Positions 1-7,318 of a DNA stretch of 64,000 bases are shown here, in pieces (within the stretch, counting starts at the first letter, position 1; each line of letters starts with the position of its first letter). Below the pieces are notes generated by a model. It was not told the DNA's origin. It did not search any database and saw only the letters and a program-made list of their open reading frames with translations. The translations under genes and the position numbers were made by a program. The DNA lies in the NCBI GenBank assembly GCA_016928155.1, contig JAFGLG010000007.1, forward strand, positions 184,973 through 248,972. Reading direction: 5' to 3'. This DNA is from Candidatus Woesearchaeota archaeon. GTDB lineage: Archaea > Nanobdellota > Nanobdellia > Woesearchaeales > JAFGLG01.

Positions 1-18
1 ATTATCACCTTCGCATAA

Positions 19-681
19 TCATCTTCGCGCGAAACCCAATGCGATATCCGCATTCTGTATCTCAGGGCCGCCGCTCAGGTCACCTATCACATACCCATTG
101 GTGTTGCAGATGATACCTGATCTAATATATGGGTTGCCCATATTCACAGAACCTGTCTCGATCTCAAGCTTCAGGATCCCTGAGATAATATCCTTCTCTG
201 CAGCTGTGGCATCACGGTGGAGCAGGAGCCCTTTCCTGTTCATGGCAGCGCATGAGCCCACTGTCGGATGGCCTGCCACAGAACATGCCTTTATGGGGAT
301 GTCCAAGGCTTTCCTTATCCCGTCAATCTCCATCTCCGGATTCATTATGCATCCATGATCGTTCATGAGTATATTATTGCCGAGCGCAGTGTGCGTCGTG
401 CTTATGACCCTGTAATCTATCTTCAGCCTGTCAAGCATGGCAAGCTCCTCATCAAAGGCGATATCAGGGACAAGGAGGACCTTTGAGTTACCGACGACAA
501 AAACACCAACAAGATTGGTGCCTGCAATCGTGATCCGGCTGACAGGCACCTTGAGCACCTTATGCAGCAGCTTCATCTGCGAGTCAGGCACCTCATGCCC
601 AACAAGGCAGAAGCTGTCAGAGGCAAAGGCATACAGCCCGATGTTCGGGTTCCCGTTGAAATTCGTCATAGCAGTATTCAT
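19..681 (-). CDS. eif6: Translation initiation factor aIF6
   Basis: About 220 aa, the normal length for aIF6/eIF6, which binds the 50S subunit and prevents premature subunit joining. The pentein-type repeats typical of the family are visible, including TNFNGNPNIGLYA near the N-terminus and SVAGHPTVGSCA in the middle. The frame is open from a GTG at 690, but ATG at 681 or 669 is a likelier start because family members begin just before the TNFNG motif. It lies 19 nt downstream of scpA on the same strand. An AAGGTGAT ribosome-binding sequence after its stop suggests another gene follows to the left of the window. Confidence 0.93.
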   Translation of the reverse strand: MNTAMTNFNGNPNIGLYAFASDSFCLVGHEVPDSQMKLLHKVLKVPVSRITIAGTNLVGVFVVGNSKVLLVPDIAFDEELAMLDRLKIDYRVISTTHTALGNNILMNDHGCIMNPEMEIDGIRKALDIPIKACSVAGHPTVGSCAAMNRKGLLLHRDATAAEKDIISGILKLEIETGSVNMGNPYIRSGIICNTNGYVIGDLSGGPEIQNADIALGFARR

Positions 682-700
682 GGGGGTCACATTCTTTTGG

Positions 701-1423
701 TCAGATCTTCTCCATATTGAGGGTTATCTCTATCTCGCCGAAATGCTCCTTCTGCTCAAGGTCTATCTTCCTCGCATTGGTTAGATGGAGCATGGGGATG
801 AATGTATATATCTTGTCCTCTTTCTTGTCTGACTGCACAAGCTCTGTGAAGGTCAGCTTATCCTCCTTCTGCCGGCAAAGAAGCATGATCTTCTGCAGTA
901 TCTCCTCTATGAGCTTGCTGATGTCAGCCTTCTTCTCGGGGATCTCAAGCTCGATCTCAATATCTCTGAGGACTCTCCTGTTCTTGACCTCCAAAGCTTT
1001 CTCAAGCGCATTCACGAGATCATAGACAGAGACTTTCCTCTTCCTTGGCTGAGGTGTCCTCGGGATCAGCCTGAAATCCTCCGGCCTTTCTATAATCCGC
1101 TCCTCAATCAGATCAGGAATATCCTCATCATCTGTGTCCTCCTCATCCGGAGCGAACAGCTTGTCGAACTCAAGGATATCCTCCCCGAGAAATTTCTTGG
1201 ACTTTATCTTGAGCAGGATGGCGGCGGCAAGTATCACCTTTCCGGAAAGCTTGAGGTCAAGCTCCTTCATCTTGCGCACTGTATCAAGGAATTCCTTTGC
1301 AATGCTTGAGACATCAATGTCCCATGGATCCATGCCTTCATTGTTTATGATATCCAGGATTATCTGCTTCCAGGAGATCTCTTCCTCTTTCAGGATAGTA
1401 TTCATTATCTTTTCTTGTGTCAT
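701..1423 (-). CDS. scpA: Segregation and condensation protein A
   Basis: 240 aa kleisin-like ScpA, the partner of SMC in chromosome condensation. The N-terminal region carries the family pattern (WKQIILDIINNEGMDPWDID), followed by a helical segment, an acidic linker (around residues 85-105) and a C-terminal winged-helix part. No smc or scpB gene is present in this window, although scpA often sits next to smc in archaea. A TATA-like AT-rich box lies at about 1463-1475 on the minus strand and AGGAAG precedes the ATG. Confidence 0.9.
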   Translation of the reverse strand: MTQEKIMNTILKEEEISWKQIILDIINNEGMDPWDIDVSSIAKEFLDTVRKMKELDLKLSGKVILAAAILLKIKSKKFLGEDILEFDKLFAPDEEDTDDEDIPDLIEERIIERPEDFRLIPRTPQPRKRKVSVYDLVNALEKALEVKNRRVLRDIEIELEIPEKKADISKLIEEILQKIMLLCRQKEDKLTFTELVQSDKKEDKIYTFIPMLHLTNARKIDLEQKEHFGEIEITLNMEKI

Positions 1424-1589
1424 CTTCCTATCTCATCGTCTCTGATTTTATTTTATGCATAAATAATATAAAAATGTATACTAGTATATTAATGTGATTA
1501 ATCTGTTGTCTTATCTTTTATCAGAAATCTTCGCCTGACTTTATATAGATTATGAATAAATATGTAAATCATAAAAAAGAATCTGCAAA

Positions 1590-1880
1590 TCATAAACAAG
1601 AACCTAAGCCACTGTCAAACAAGCAATGGAGCTTTCTGGGCTTCTTGCGCTCAGCTTCAATCTCTTCCGGAGTCCTATGGCCATGGCCCTGGTGGTTGAT
1701 ATACTGCATCACATTGCTAACGACCGGAACCTGAAGCTCTCTTACATTGATATCTGTGTTGCTTTGGGCCCATCCCAACAGAAAATCAGAATATTCTTTT
1801 CTTGGATCTATATACGCATGAGGTACAGGTTCCCCATTCCCATAAATGGCATAGATTGGTCTTGTCTGTTGGTCTGGCAT
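1590..1880 (-). CDS. Hypothetical protein, 96 aa
   Basis: Not recognised. A soluble-looking 96 aa protein with no membrane segment and a charged C-terminal part containing RTPEEIEAERKKPRK. I accept it because AGAGGTCAT precedes the ATG and a TATA-like sequence (TTTATAAAG) lies about 50 nt upstream on the same strand, which predicts a short 5' leader. A 110 aa ORF on the opposite strand overlaps it but has no comparable signals. Confidence 0.5.
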   Translation of the reverse strand: MPDQQTRPIYAIYGNGEPVPHAYIDPRKEYSDFLLGWAQSNTDINVRELQVPVVSNVMQYINHQGHGHRTPEEIEAERKKPRKLHCLFDSGLGSCL

Positions 1881-2122
1881 GGATATGACCTCTGGGATTA
1901 TTCAGCAGTGGTTACTATAGTGTTTTTATACTTTATAAATCTTTTGTTATTTCAATAACAGATGCATCATCAAAGACAGCAGAAAGCAAAAAGGATATTA
2001 AATGATACAGAAATAATAAAGCAATAATACAACAAGAATCTAATAATATGACAATGACATAGCAAATAATATAAACCAATACCAAAATCGACAGCTTTTA
2101 AAGGGCCCGTGGTCTAGCGGTT

Positions 2123-2138
2123 ACACACGATGCTGCAA
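2123..2138 (+). other. D-loop intron of tRNA-Val
   Basis: A 16-nt insertion in the D-loop. The 4-bp helix GCGG (2117-2120) with CTGC (2133-2136) is flanked by bulges TTA (2121-2123) and AAA (2137-2139). Cutting between the second and third base of each bulge restores GTCT-AGCGGTTA-TGAC, a normal D-arm. Confidence 0.72.
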
Positions 2139-2155
2139 ATGACGTCACCCTTACA

Positions 2156-2170
2156 AGCAGATGCTGAGTG
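2156..2170 (+). other. Canonical 37/38 intron of tRNA-Val
   Basis: Fifteen nucleotides between A37 and A38. Bases C32-A35 (CTTA) pair with TGAG near the intron 3' end, flanked by bulges CA|A and TG|A. It is unusually short for an archaeal tRNA intron. Confidence 0.78.
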
Positions 2171-2192
2171 AGGTGAATGTCCCCAGTTCGAT

Positions 2193-2229
2193 AGCATCAA
2201 ACATGACAGCAGATGTTTCCTGCAGAAAA
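2193..2229 (+). other. T-loop intron of tRNA-Val (59/60)
   Basis: A 37-nt insertion in the T-loop. T54-C56 pair with GAA and G57 faces A, with 5' bulge AT|A and 3' bulge AA|C. The intron contains the hairpin AAACAT/ATGTTT. The position and length match the T-loop intron of tRNA-Lys in this window. Confidence 0.65.
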
Positions 2230-2266
2230 CCTGGGCGGGCCCATTTCATGTTCGTGAGACAACAAA

Positions 2267-2338
2267 GCGCTGGTAGTCCAGTGGTCAAGATTTGGCCTTG
2301 CCAAGGCTGAGACCCGGGTTCGAATCCCGGCCAGCGCA
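2267..2338 (+). tRNA. tRNA-Gly (anticodon GCC)
   Basis: A complete 72-nt uninterrupted cloverleaf. Acceptor GCGCTGG/CCAGCGC, anticodon loop TTGCCAA (GCC), T-arm CCGGG-TTCGAAT-CCCGG, A73. It lies 23 nt after tRNA-Val and may share its transcript. Confidence 0.95.
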
Positions 2339-2384
2339 TTTTTATTTCTTTTGTGTCTGATCCATGAAGCATATGAGAAATAAT

Positions 2385-3104
2385 TCAGATAAGGACGAAT
2401 CTCCTGTGGGCTTCTATGGCCAGCTTTTCAGAGTATTCCATCTGTGATATCAACCTATATATCTCTTCGTTCTTTATCCTTCTCAGGCTCCATTTGATCT
2501 TCTGCTCAACCTTATCCATGGGCTTGATCCTGACATATAGGTCAAGCACATCAAAGAAGCCGAGCACATCAGCATGATTCAGAACATCTGCAGCTGAATT
2601 CAGATCATACAATCTTGTGTATGCATCCTGCTTGGGGATCAGGTCTCCCTGCCGATTCCTTTCTCCTCCCTTCTCATGCCTGAGCACCAAGTGGGTAACA
2701 TCCATCATGAGCGGTATCGGGATATGCTGGCCAATCTTCCTCCTCAAGAGATTAGCAGAATTGCTTGCATGAATCTCCTTATGCATCATGTACCAAGAAT
2801 CATAGAATAATTTATCCCCTTCTGAATAATCCTCTTCCTTGTCCCTCTCATCTTCCCAGGCCCTCTCCCAGTCATGGCCGTAGGCTGCAATTAGAAGAGC
2901 ATCAGGGGGGTTCCGCCAAATCGTCCCGACCCATTCGACAACTGCAACTATATGGGGTGGGTCTATTGTGTGCATATTCTGATTATCAGGATCAATGATA
3001 CTCTCAATACCCTTCTTGTACTCAGGGTCATCATATCTGCTAAGTATGATATCACGGGCAATCTTCACATAGTCAGGCTTGTTCTGATCATAAGGGGTAT
3101 TCAT
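2385..3104 (-). CDS. HD-domain-like hydrolase, putative
   Basis: 239 aa with spaced histidines and aspartates that fit an HD-type metal phosphohydrolase fold: H in PPHIVAVVEW, HD in AAYGHDWERAW, H in KEIHASNSANLL and D in VLNHADVLGFFD. The substrate is unknown. A TATA-like AATATTTATTAAG lies about 29 nt before the ATG, which predicts leaderless transcription. Similarity beyond the HD pattern is not recognised, so only the broad class is offered. Confidence 0.6.
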   Translation of the reverse strand: MNTPYDQNKPDYVKIARDIILSRYDDPEYKKGIESIIDPDNQNMHTIDPPHIVAVVEWVGTIWRNPPDALLIAAYGHDWERAWEDERDKEEDYSEGDKLFYDSWYMMHKEIHASNSANLLRRKIGQHIPIPLMMDVTHLVLRHEKGGERNRQGDLIPKQDAYTRLYDLNSAADVLNHADVLGFFDVLDLYVRIKPMDKVEQKIKWSLRRIKNEEIYRLISQMEYSEKLAIEAHRRFVLI

Positions 3105-3318
3105 AACAAGGTGGGATTATCCCAACTTAATAAATATTATACTTATTCTATACCTATTTGCCTATTGCATCATAAATCTGAACATCTGGTATTAAGAATT
3201 TGCCCATTGCACAATCAATGATTTTGTTATCACATGTAAAGTTTATAAATTATAGTGGGTAAACTATTTAAATGGCCTATTATAGTGCTAGAATCCATGG
3301 GCCTGTAGCTTAGCCTGG

Positions 3319-3345
3319 AGCTGCGGCATGATGCTGCACGGGCAA
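3319..3345 (+). other. D-loop intron of tRNA-Ile
   Basis: A 27-nt insertion bounded by a BHB: GCCT (3313-3316) pairs with GGGC (3340-3343), bulges GG|A and AA|T. Its body is a 7-bp hairpin TGCGGCA-TGA-TGCTGCA (3322-3338). It shares GATGCTGCA with the D-loop intron of the nearby tRNA-Val, which hints at common descent. Confidence 0.72.
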
Positions 3346-3363
3346 TGGAGCACTGCTCTTATA

Positions 3364-3391
3364 TGGGCATGTTTCATACAGCTTCTAAGTG
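3364..3391 (+). other. Canonical 37/38 intron of tRNA-Ile
   Basis: 28 nt. CTTA (positions 32-35 of the tRNA) pairs perfectly with TAAG near the intron 3' end, flanked by two 3-nt bulges cut between the second and third base. Confidence 0.8.
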
Positions 3392-3461
3392 AAGCAGTGG
3401 TCGTGGGTTCAAATCCCGCCAGGCCCACTTTTTTCAAATAACCCACTCAACATGAATCAAG

Positions 3462-3917
3462 ATGAGATCAATCAAGAAGCTATTCGATGATGAGATCAGG
3501 GATATCACAAGCCTCGGAGGCTTCGCCTTCTATGCGATAATCACACTCTCATTCCTGCTTCTTGACCAGCATCTAATGTCGCTTTTCCTTGCCCTCGGTT
3601 TCCTGTTTTCACTGGGTGTCACCATCATCATCAGAGCAGTATGGTTCAGGAAAAGACCACAGAAACAGGAGTATTCAGACTGGATAGGGAAGCTTGACGC
3701 ATCATCATTCCCAAGCCTGCACTCCAACAGGGCGATCTTCCTGATGATAGCCTTGTCGAGATATTTCAATGAGGCATACATGACGATACTGCTTGCAGTC
3801 GTTGCTCTCCTGGTCTTATACTCAAGATCTCATATGAAGAAACATCATGTCTCAGATATTGTCGTCGGCGCATTGCTCGGGGCTGCAGAATATTATCTCC
3901 TTGTGATGGTATTCTGA
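3462..3917 (+). CDS. PAP2-family membrane phosphatase
   Basis: 151 aa with about four or five membrane segments. The three PAP2 phosphatase motifs are present in order: FRKRP (motif 1, around residue 62), PSLHSNRA (motif 2, around 84) and SRSHMKKHHVSD (motif 3, around 120). The family hydrolyses lipid pyrophosphates or phosphates such as polyprenyl pyrophosphate at the membrane. The exact substrate cannot be read from sequence. It starts 35 nt after tRNA-Ile. Confidence 0.85.
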   Translation: MRSIKKLFDDEIRDITSLGGFAFYAIITLSFLLLDQHLMSLFLALGFLFSLGVTIIIRAVWFRKRPQKQEYSDWIGKLDASSFPSLHSNRAIFLMIALSRYFNEAYMTILLAVVALLVLYSRSHMKKHHVSDIVVGALLGAAEYYLLVMVF

Positions 3918-3994
3918 TCCAGCGGGGCGTAGATGATAATACAGAAAATAGGAATCCGAAGAAATATTAATAGAAAAAAGAAAAAAACATCTGC

Positions 3995-4741
3995 TCATTT
4001 TTTCTTATTGTATGTCTCGAATGCCCTCAAGATCTCAAGCGGCAGAGCGAACACGACAGTATTGCTCTGGTCACTGCTGATGTCATTTATGCTCTGCAGT
4101 GTCCTCAAATGGAGAGCACCAGGGACCTTGCCGAGTGTTGCAGCAGCCTTTGCCAGATTATGCGCAGCAATAGCGTCGCCATCTGCCTTGATAATCACTG
4201 CTCTCTTCTCCCTCTCTGCCTCTGCCTCCTTGGCCATTGTCCTCTTCATCTGCTCAGGAAGCTCAATATGCTTAAGGTCAACGCTGTTCACCTTGATGCC
4301 CCATGGATCTGATGCTTTATCCACAATCATCTGGATCCTCTTGCTGATCTGATCCCTCTGGCTCAGGAGCTCATCAAGCATTACCTCACCGACGACATCC
4401 CTCATGGTGGTCTGTGCAAGCTGAGAGACAGCATATCCATAATCCTCCACCTGTATTATCGCATGCTTAGCATCTGAGACTTTGTAATAAAGCACAGCAT
4501 TGACCCTGACAGAGACATTATCCTTTGTCATGGCATCCTGGTCAGGCACATCAATTGTCCTTATCCTGATATCGACCCTTCTCCAGGTCTGGAATATCGG
4601 GATGACAATCCTCCATCCCGGGTTCATGATGCCGGAATACCTGCCAAGAGTGAACTTGACACCTCTCTCGTATTCGTTGACGACCTTGAGGCCTGTCAGA
4701 ATAAAGATTATAACAACAATCACCAAATATACCCAAATCAT
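3995..4741 (-). CDS. SPFH/band-7 (stomatin-like) membrane protein
   Basis: 248 aa. One N-terminal membrane segment (residues 2-18) is followed by the band-7 domain (VVNEYERGVKFTLGRYSG, then RTIDVPDQDAMTKDNVSVRV) and a coiled, charged C-terminal helix. Archaeal members scaffold membrane microdomains and often pair with an NfeD-type protease partner, which is not adjacent here. A strong ribosome-binding site (GGGGGTG) precedes the ATG. Confidence 0.9.
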   Translation of the reverse strand: MIWVYLVIVVIIFILTGLKVVNEYERGVKFTLGRYSGIMNPGWRIVIPIFQTWRRVDIRIRTIDVPDQDAMTKDNVSVRVNAVLYYKVSDAKHAIIQVEDYGYAVSQLAQTTMRDVVGEVMLDELLSQRDQISKRIQMIVDKASDPWGIKVNSVDLKHIELPEQMKRTMAKEAEAEREKRAVIIKADGDAIAAHNLAKAAATLGKVPGALHLRTLQSINDISSDQSNTVVFALPLEILRAFETYNKKK

Positions 4742-4791
4742 AAAAACACCCCCTTTAATGAGCCTGAAAAGCGAGATTCATTTAATAAATG

Positions 4792-5421
4792 TTACTGTTT
4801 CGGATATATGATGTATGAATACACCAGGGGGATGATGGCTGATGCAAGGATCGGCACAAGAATGAGCCAGACAACGTAATCTGGGAAAACCAATGCTGTG
4901 AGGATGATGACTGCTGAGATCTTGAACAATATTGCTCCGAGCCTATGGGTCTTATCCCAGACCTTGTCGCTGCTCAGGGTCCATGGGGTCCTGATGCCGA
5001 TGAACCAGTTGCGCTTTGATTTCTCCAACAAGATACCTGTGAAATAGAAGAGGATTGCCAGGGCAGGGATCATCGCAAGCGTCATGTTGAATTCCTTGCC
5101 GAGATTTGCCATTATGGTAAGTGCATAAATATATGCCATGAATATGATCATGAGCAGGATGAATGCATCAAAGTAAGACCTGAACTTCTTGATGTTATTC
5201 TTCAAAGGGTCAATCATTGGTAATATAAGAAATAAGATGAAGAGTGCTAAAGAAACAAATGGCATCAGGAACAGGCCCCAGAACTTTGACATGTAACCAT
5301 TGACTTCGCCTTGGGTATTCCAGTGGGAAGCGACCTGATCAGGCATCTTGGGATAGATAATGATACCCGCGATAAAAGGTATTATTATCATGATAATCAT
5401 TGCGATGCTTGTCTTTCTCAT
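4792..5421 (-). CDS. SdpI-like DUF1648 membrane protein
   Basis: 209 aa, about six membrane segments. It begins with the DUF1648 signature (IAGIIIYPKMPDQVASHWN, then GEVNGYMSKF), and the second half resembles SdpI (NWFIGIRTPWTLSSDKVWDKTHRLGA). SdpI in Bacillus gives immunity to the SdpC toxin; the archaeal role is unknown. No sdp-type toxin gene is nearby. Confidence 0.85.
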   Translation of the reverse strand: MRKTSIAMIIMIIIPFIAGIIIYPKMPDQVASHWNTQGEVNGYMSKFWGLFLMPFVSLALFILFLILPMIDPLKNNIKKFRSYFDAFILLMIIFMAYIYALTIMANLGKEFNMTLAMIPALAILFYFTGILLEKSKRNWFIGIRTPWTLSSDKVWDKTHRLGAILFKISAVIILTALVFPDYVVWLILVPILASAIIPLVYSYIIYPKQ

Positions 5422-5460
5422 GGATGGTAATCAATGGTTCTGTGTTAATAAATTTTATGT

Positions 5461-6204
5461 TCAGAGAAAGCCTGATATGAGTGCAAATATCATCAAAGCA
5501 GCGACAGAGCAGAACTCTATCTTCCTGAAGCTCCAGAAAAGCCGGACTATTGCTGAGATGATCCTTCTTGCATCATGGAATGAATTGAGTTTTGAGGTGC
5601 TCTGCCCAGTCCTTTTCCTGTACCTTATAGGGATCTCAGATATCCTGAATCCTTTCTCCAATGCTTTTATGGTCATCTCAGTCTCTATTGTGAAGCCCCT
5701 GCTCCTGAGGTCCAGGCTTCCTGCCACCTCTCCTGTAAAAATCCTGTAACCCGAGAGAATATCTGATATCCTGCACGGAAAACAGAATCTCATGCACAGG
5801 TTAATAATCCTGTTCCCGATAATGTGGAGATAGGAGAAACCTCCTGATCCGAAGCCGAACCTGTTGCCTATGACCATGTCTGCTTTCCCTTCAAGAACCG
5901 GCCTGATCAACCCATGTACGTCTCCTGCATGATAAGTGTCATCTGCATCAACCATGACATAAATATCTGCTTCAATTTTTTGCAGAGCATATCTGATGAC
6001 ATTGCCTTTGCCTCTTTTCCTTACACCAAAGACCTGCGCCCCACTTTGGCATGCAAGCTGTGCTGTCATGTCAGCTGAACCATTATCAAACACGCAGATC
6101 ATTGCCTTTGGTGCATCTCTTCTGAAATCAGCGATGACACTTCTTATTGTCTTCTCTTCATCAAGTGCAGGGATCAGGACAGCGATCCTCCTCTCATCTG
6201 CCAT
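5461..6204 (-). CDS. Glycosyltransferase family 2 (dolichol-phosphate sugar synthase-like)
   Basis: 247 aa. A GT-A fold is indicated by VLIPALDEEKTIRSVI at the N-terminus, DNGSAD near residue 40 and the metal-binding DADDTY at about 87. The C-terminal ETEMTIKALEKGFRISEIPIRY segment and a final hydrophobic helix match DPM1/DPG synthase-like enzymes, which charge a polyprenyl phosphate with a hexose on the cytoplasmic face. A PAP2 phosphatase and a GT4 enzyme lie in the same region. Confidence 0.88.
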   Translation of the reverse strand: MADERRIAVLIPALDEEKTIRSVIADFRRDAPKAMICVFDNGSADMTAQLACQSGAQVFGVRKRGKGNVIRYALQKIEADIYVMVDADDTYHAGDVHGLIRPVLEGKADMVIGNRFGFGSGGFSYLHIIGNRIINLCMRFCFPCRISDILSGYRIFTGEVAGSLDLRSRGFTIETEMTIKALEKGFRISEIPIRYRKRTGQSTSKLNSFHDARRIISAIVRLFWSFRKIEFCSVAALMIFALISGFL

Positions 6205-6294
6205 GAATCATAATAAAAAGAACATATTTATTATGCTTGTGCAGAAATCAATGGAGTCATTCCATGAATGACAGAAATTCTTCGGCGTCAATGA

Positions 6295-7023
6295 TCAGAA
6301 ACAGAACAGACCCAATATCTTCTTTTTCTTCGGCTTCTTCTCTGCCTGCTCTGCTTTCTTCACAGTCTTTTTGGCTGATTTCCCCTTTGCTTTCCTGACA
6401 TTCTTCGGATTCTTCGAATCCTTTTTCTGAGGTTTTGGTGAGATCTTCTGTTTAGGCCTGGAAGCGCTTTTTGCAGCAGCTTTCGGAGATGAGACCGGCT
6501 TCGCTTCTGCTGCCTCAAGCTTGAGCTCATTCTCAAGCTCTGAGATATTCTCCTGAAGCCTCTGGATTGTCTTCTCTGATTCCTGCTGTTCCATTATGGC
6601 ACCGCATTCGGTGCACTTGAAATTGGTCTCAAAAGCCGTGTCAAACGGGACCCTTATGCATATGTTCGGGCACAGATAGAAATTATCCTTATACCTTATC
6701 TCTTCCTCGAGCCTCTGCTGGAGCCTTTCCAGCTTCCTCTTCTTCATGTCATTGACGACATTCCTGACCCGATGCAGATTGAGTGTCCAGTATGAGATGT
6801 ACCACCCTTTCTTCTTGTCTTTCTTCTTATAATAATGAGCAAGATTGACCTCAAAAAGCTTATAGAGCATGTTCCGCAGCTCGTTGATATGCATGTTCAT
6901 CTTCTCTGCGATTATGAATTCAGAGATGTTCTTGCGGTTCTTCAGATAATCTACAACAGGAAGTGCCTGATCGCCGGCTATCTCGCGGACCGTATTATGC
7001 ACAAGAGATTTAGTGACCTTCAT
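6295..7023 (-). CDS. tfe: Transcription factor E with lysine-rich tail
   Basis: About 242 aa. The N-terminal winged helix (MKVTKSLVHNTVREIAG onward) and the C-terminal zinc ribbon (CPNIC near residue 129, CTEC near 151) identify TFE-alpha, which helps open promoters with TBP, TFB and RNAP. The frame stays open to 7071, but a TATA box (TTTATATATAAG, 7045-7056) lies inside that extension and about 28 nt before ATG 7023, so 7023 is the better start. After a coiled segment (about 157-180) there is an unusual Lys/Ala/Pro-rich tail of about 60 residues. Confidence 0.88.
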   Translation of the reverse strand: MKVTKSLVHNTVREIAGDQALPVVDYLKNRKNISEFIIAEKMNMHINELRNMLYKLFEVNLAHYYKKKDKKKGWYISYWTLNLHRVRNVVNDMKKRKLERLQQRLEEEIRYKDNFYLCPNICIRVPFDTAFETNFKCTECGAIMEQQESEKTIQRLQENISELENELKLEAAEAKPVSSPKAAAKSASRPKQKISPKPQKKDSKNPKNVRKAKGKSAKKTVKKAEQAEKKPKKKKILGLFCF

Positions 7024-7044
7024 AGTACTATCATTTAGTAGTAA

Positions 7045-7056
7045 CTTATATATAAA
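7045..7056 (-). promoter_or_regulatory. TATA box of tfe
   Basis: TTTATATATAAG on the minus strand, centred about 28 nt before ATG 7023. It decides the start of tfe and implies a leaderless transcript. Confidence 0.7.
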
Positions 7057-7223
7057 CCTTTCTATGTCCAATTTTGTAGTATCAGAATTATTACCCGTAA
7101 ATATTCTATAATAAGCAAAAATTTATCTTATTTTTGTCAGAAAAGGATAAAAAACTCCTTGAATAAGTGATAAAGAAGATATATTCATTATATCCTCAGG
7201 GTGTCTAAATATTTTGAGTTATT

Positions 7224-7270
7224 GTTAGGCACTAGGTTTATGTTGTTAGGCACTATTGTTAGGCACTATT
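7224..7270. repeat. Three 13-bp repeats before the GT4 gene
   Basis: GTTAGGCACTAGG at 7224, then GTTAGGCACTATT at 7245 and again at 7258. The last two are directly abutting; the first is separated by 8 nt. They lie between tfe and the GT4 gene. Confidence 0.8.
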
Positions 7271-7318
7271 AAAATGAAAATAACCCAAGAGTATACCCAC
7301 AATCCCAAAGAGGGAAAA

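Larger units (their letters stand above)
2103..2243 (+). tRNA. tRNA-Val (anticodon UAC) with three introns
   Basis: Acceptor GGGCCCG pairs with CGGGCCC (2236-2242), A73 at 2243. The anticodon stem TCACC/GGTGA and loop CTTACAA give anticodon UAC (2152-2154). Three insertions fit bulge-helix-bulge introns. The D-loop one (2123-2138, 16 nt) has central helix GCGG/CTGC with 3-nt bulges TTA and AAA. The anticodon-loop one (2156-2170, 15 nt, canonical 37/38 position) has central helix CTTA/TGAG. The T-loop one (2193-2229, 37 nt, position 59/60) has helix TTC/GAA plus a G-A pair. Removing all three restores D-loop AGCGGTTA, loop CTTACAA and T-loop TTCGATC. A TATA-like box (aatataaacc) lies about 30 nt upstream. 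Confidence 0.85.
3299..3427 (+). tRNA. tRNA-Ile (anticodon UAU) with D-loop and anticodon introns
   Basis: Acceptor GGGCCTG/CAGGCCC, A73, T-arm GTGGG-TTCAAAT-CCCGC. The D-loop intron (3319-3345, 27 nt) has central helix GCCT/GGGC and bulges GGA and AAT; removal leaves GCTT-AGCCTGGTG-GAGC. The anticodon intron (3364-3391, 28 nt) has helix CTTA/TAAG with bulges TA|T and TG|A; removal leaves loop CTTATAA and anticodon UAU, which reads AUA codons. A TATA-like ctatttaaat lies about 28 nt before base 1. An embedded CTTCTAA could mimic an Arg (UCU) loop, but it leaves an 11-nt loop and lacks a matching BHB. Confidence 0.82.

Noticed and set aside
1626-1958. A 110 aa plus-strand ORF opposite the 96 aa hypothetical gene
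   Set aside because: No ribosome-binding site or TATA box; the opposite-strand ORF has both.
3381-3390. Arg (UCU) anticodon reading of the tRNA at 3299
   Set aside because: CTTCTAA inside the intron would leave an 11-nt loop and has no matching BHB; the UAU reading gives a perfect one.
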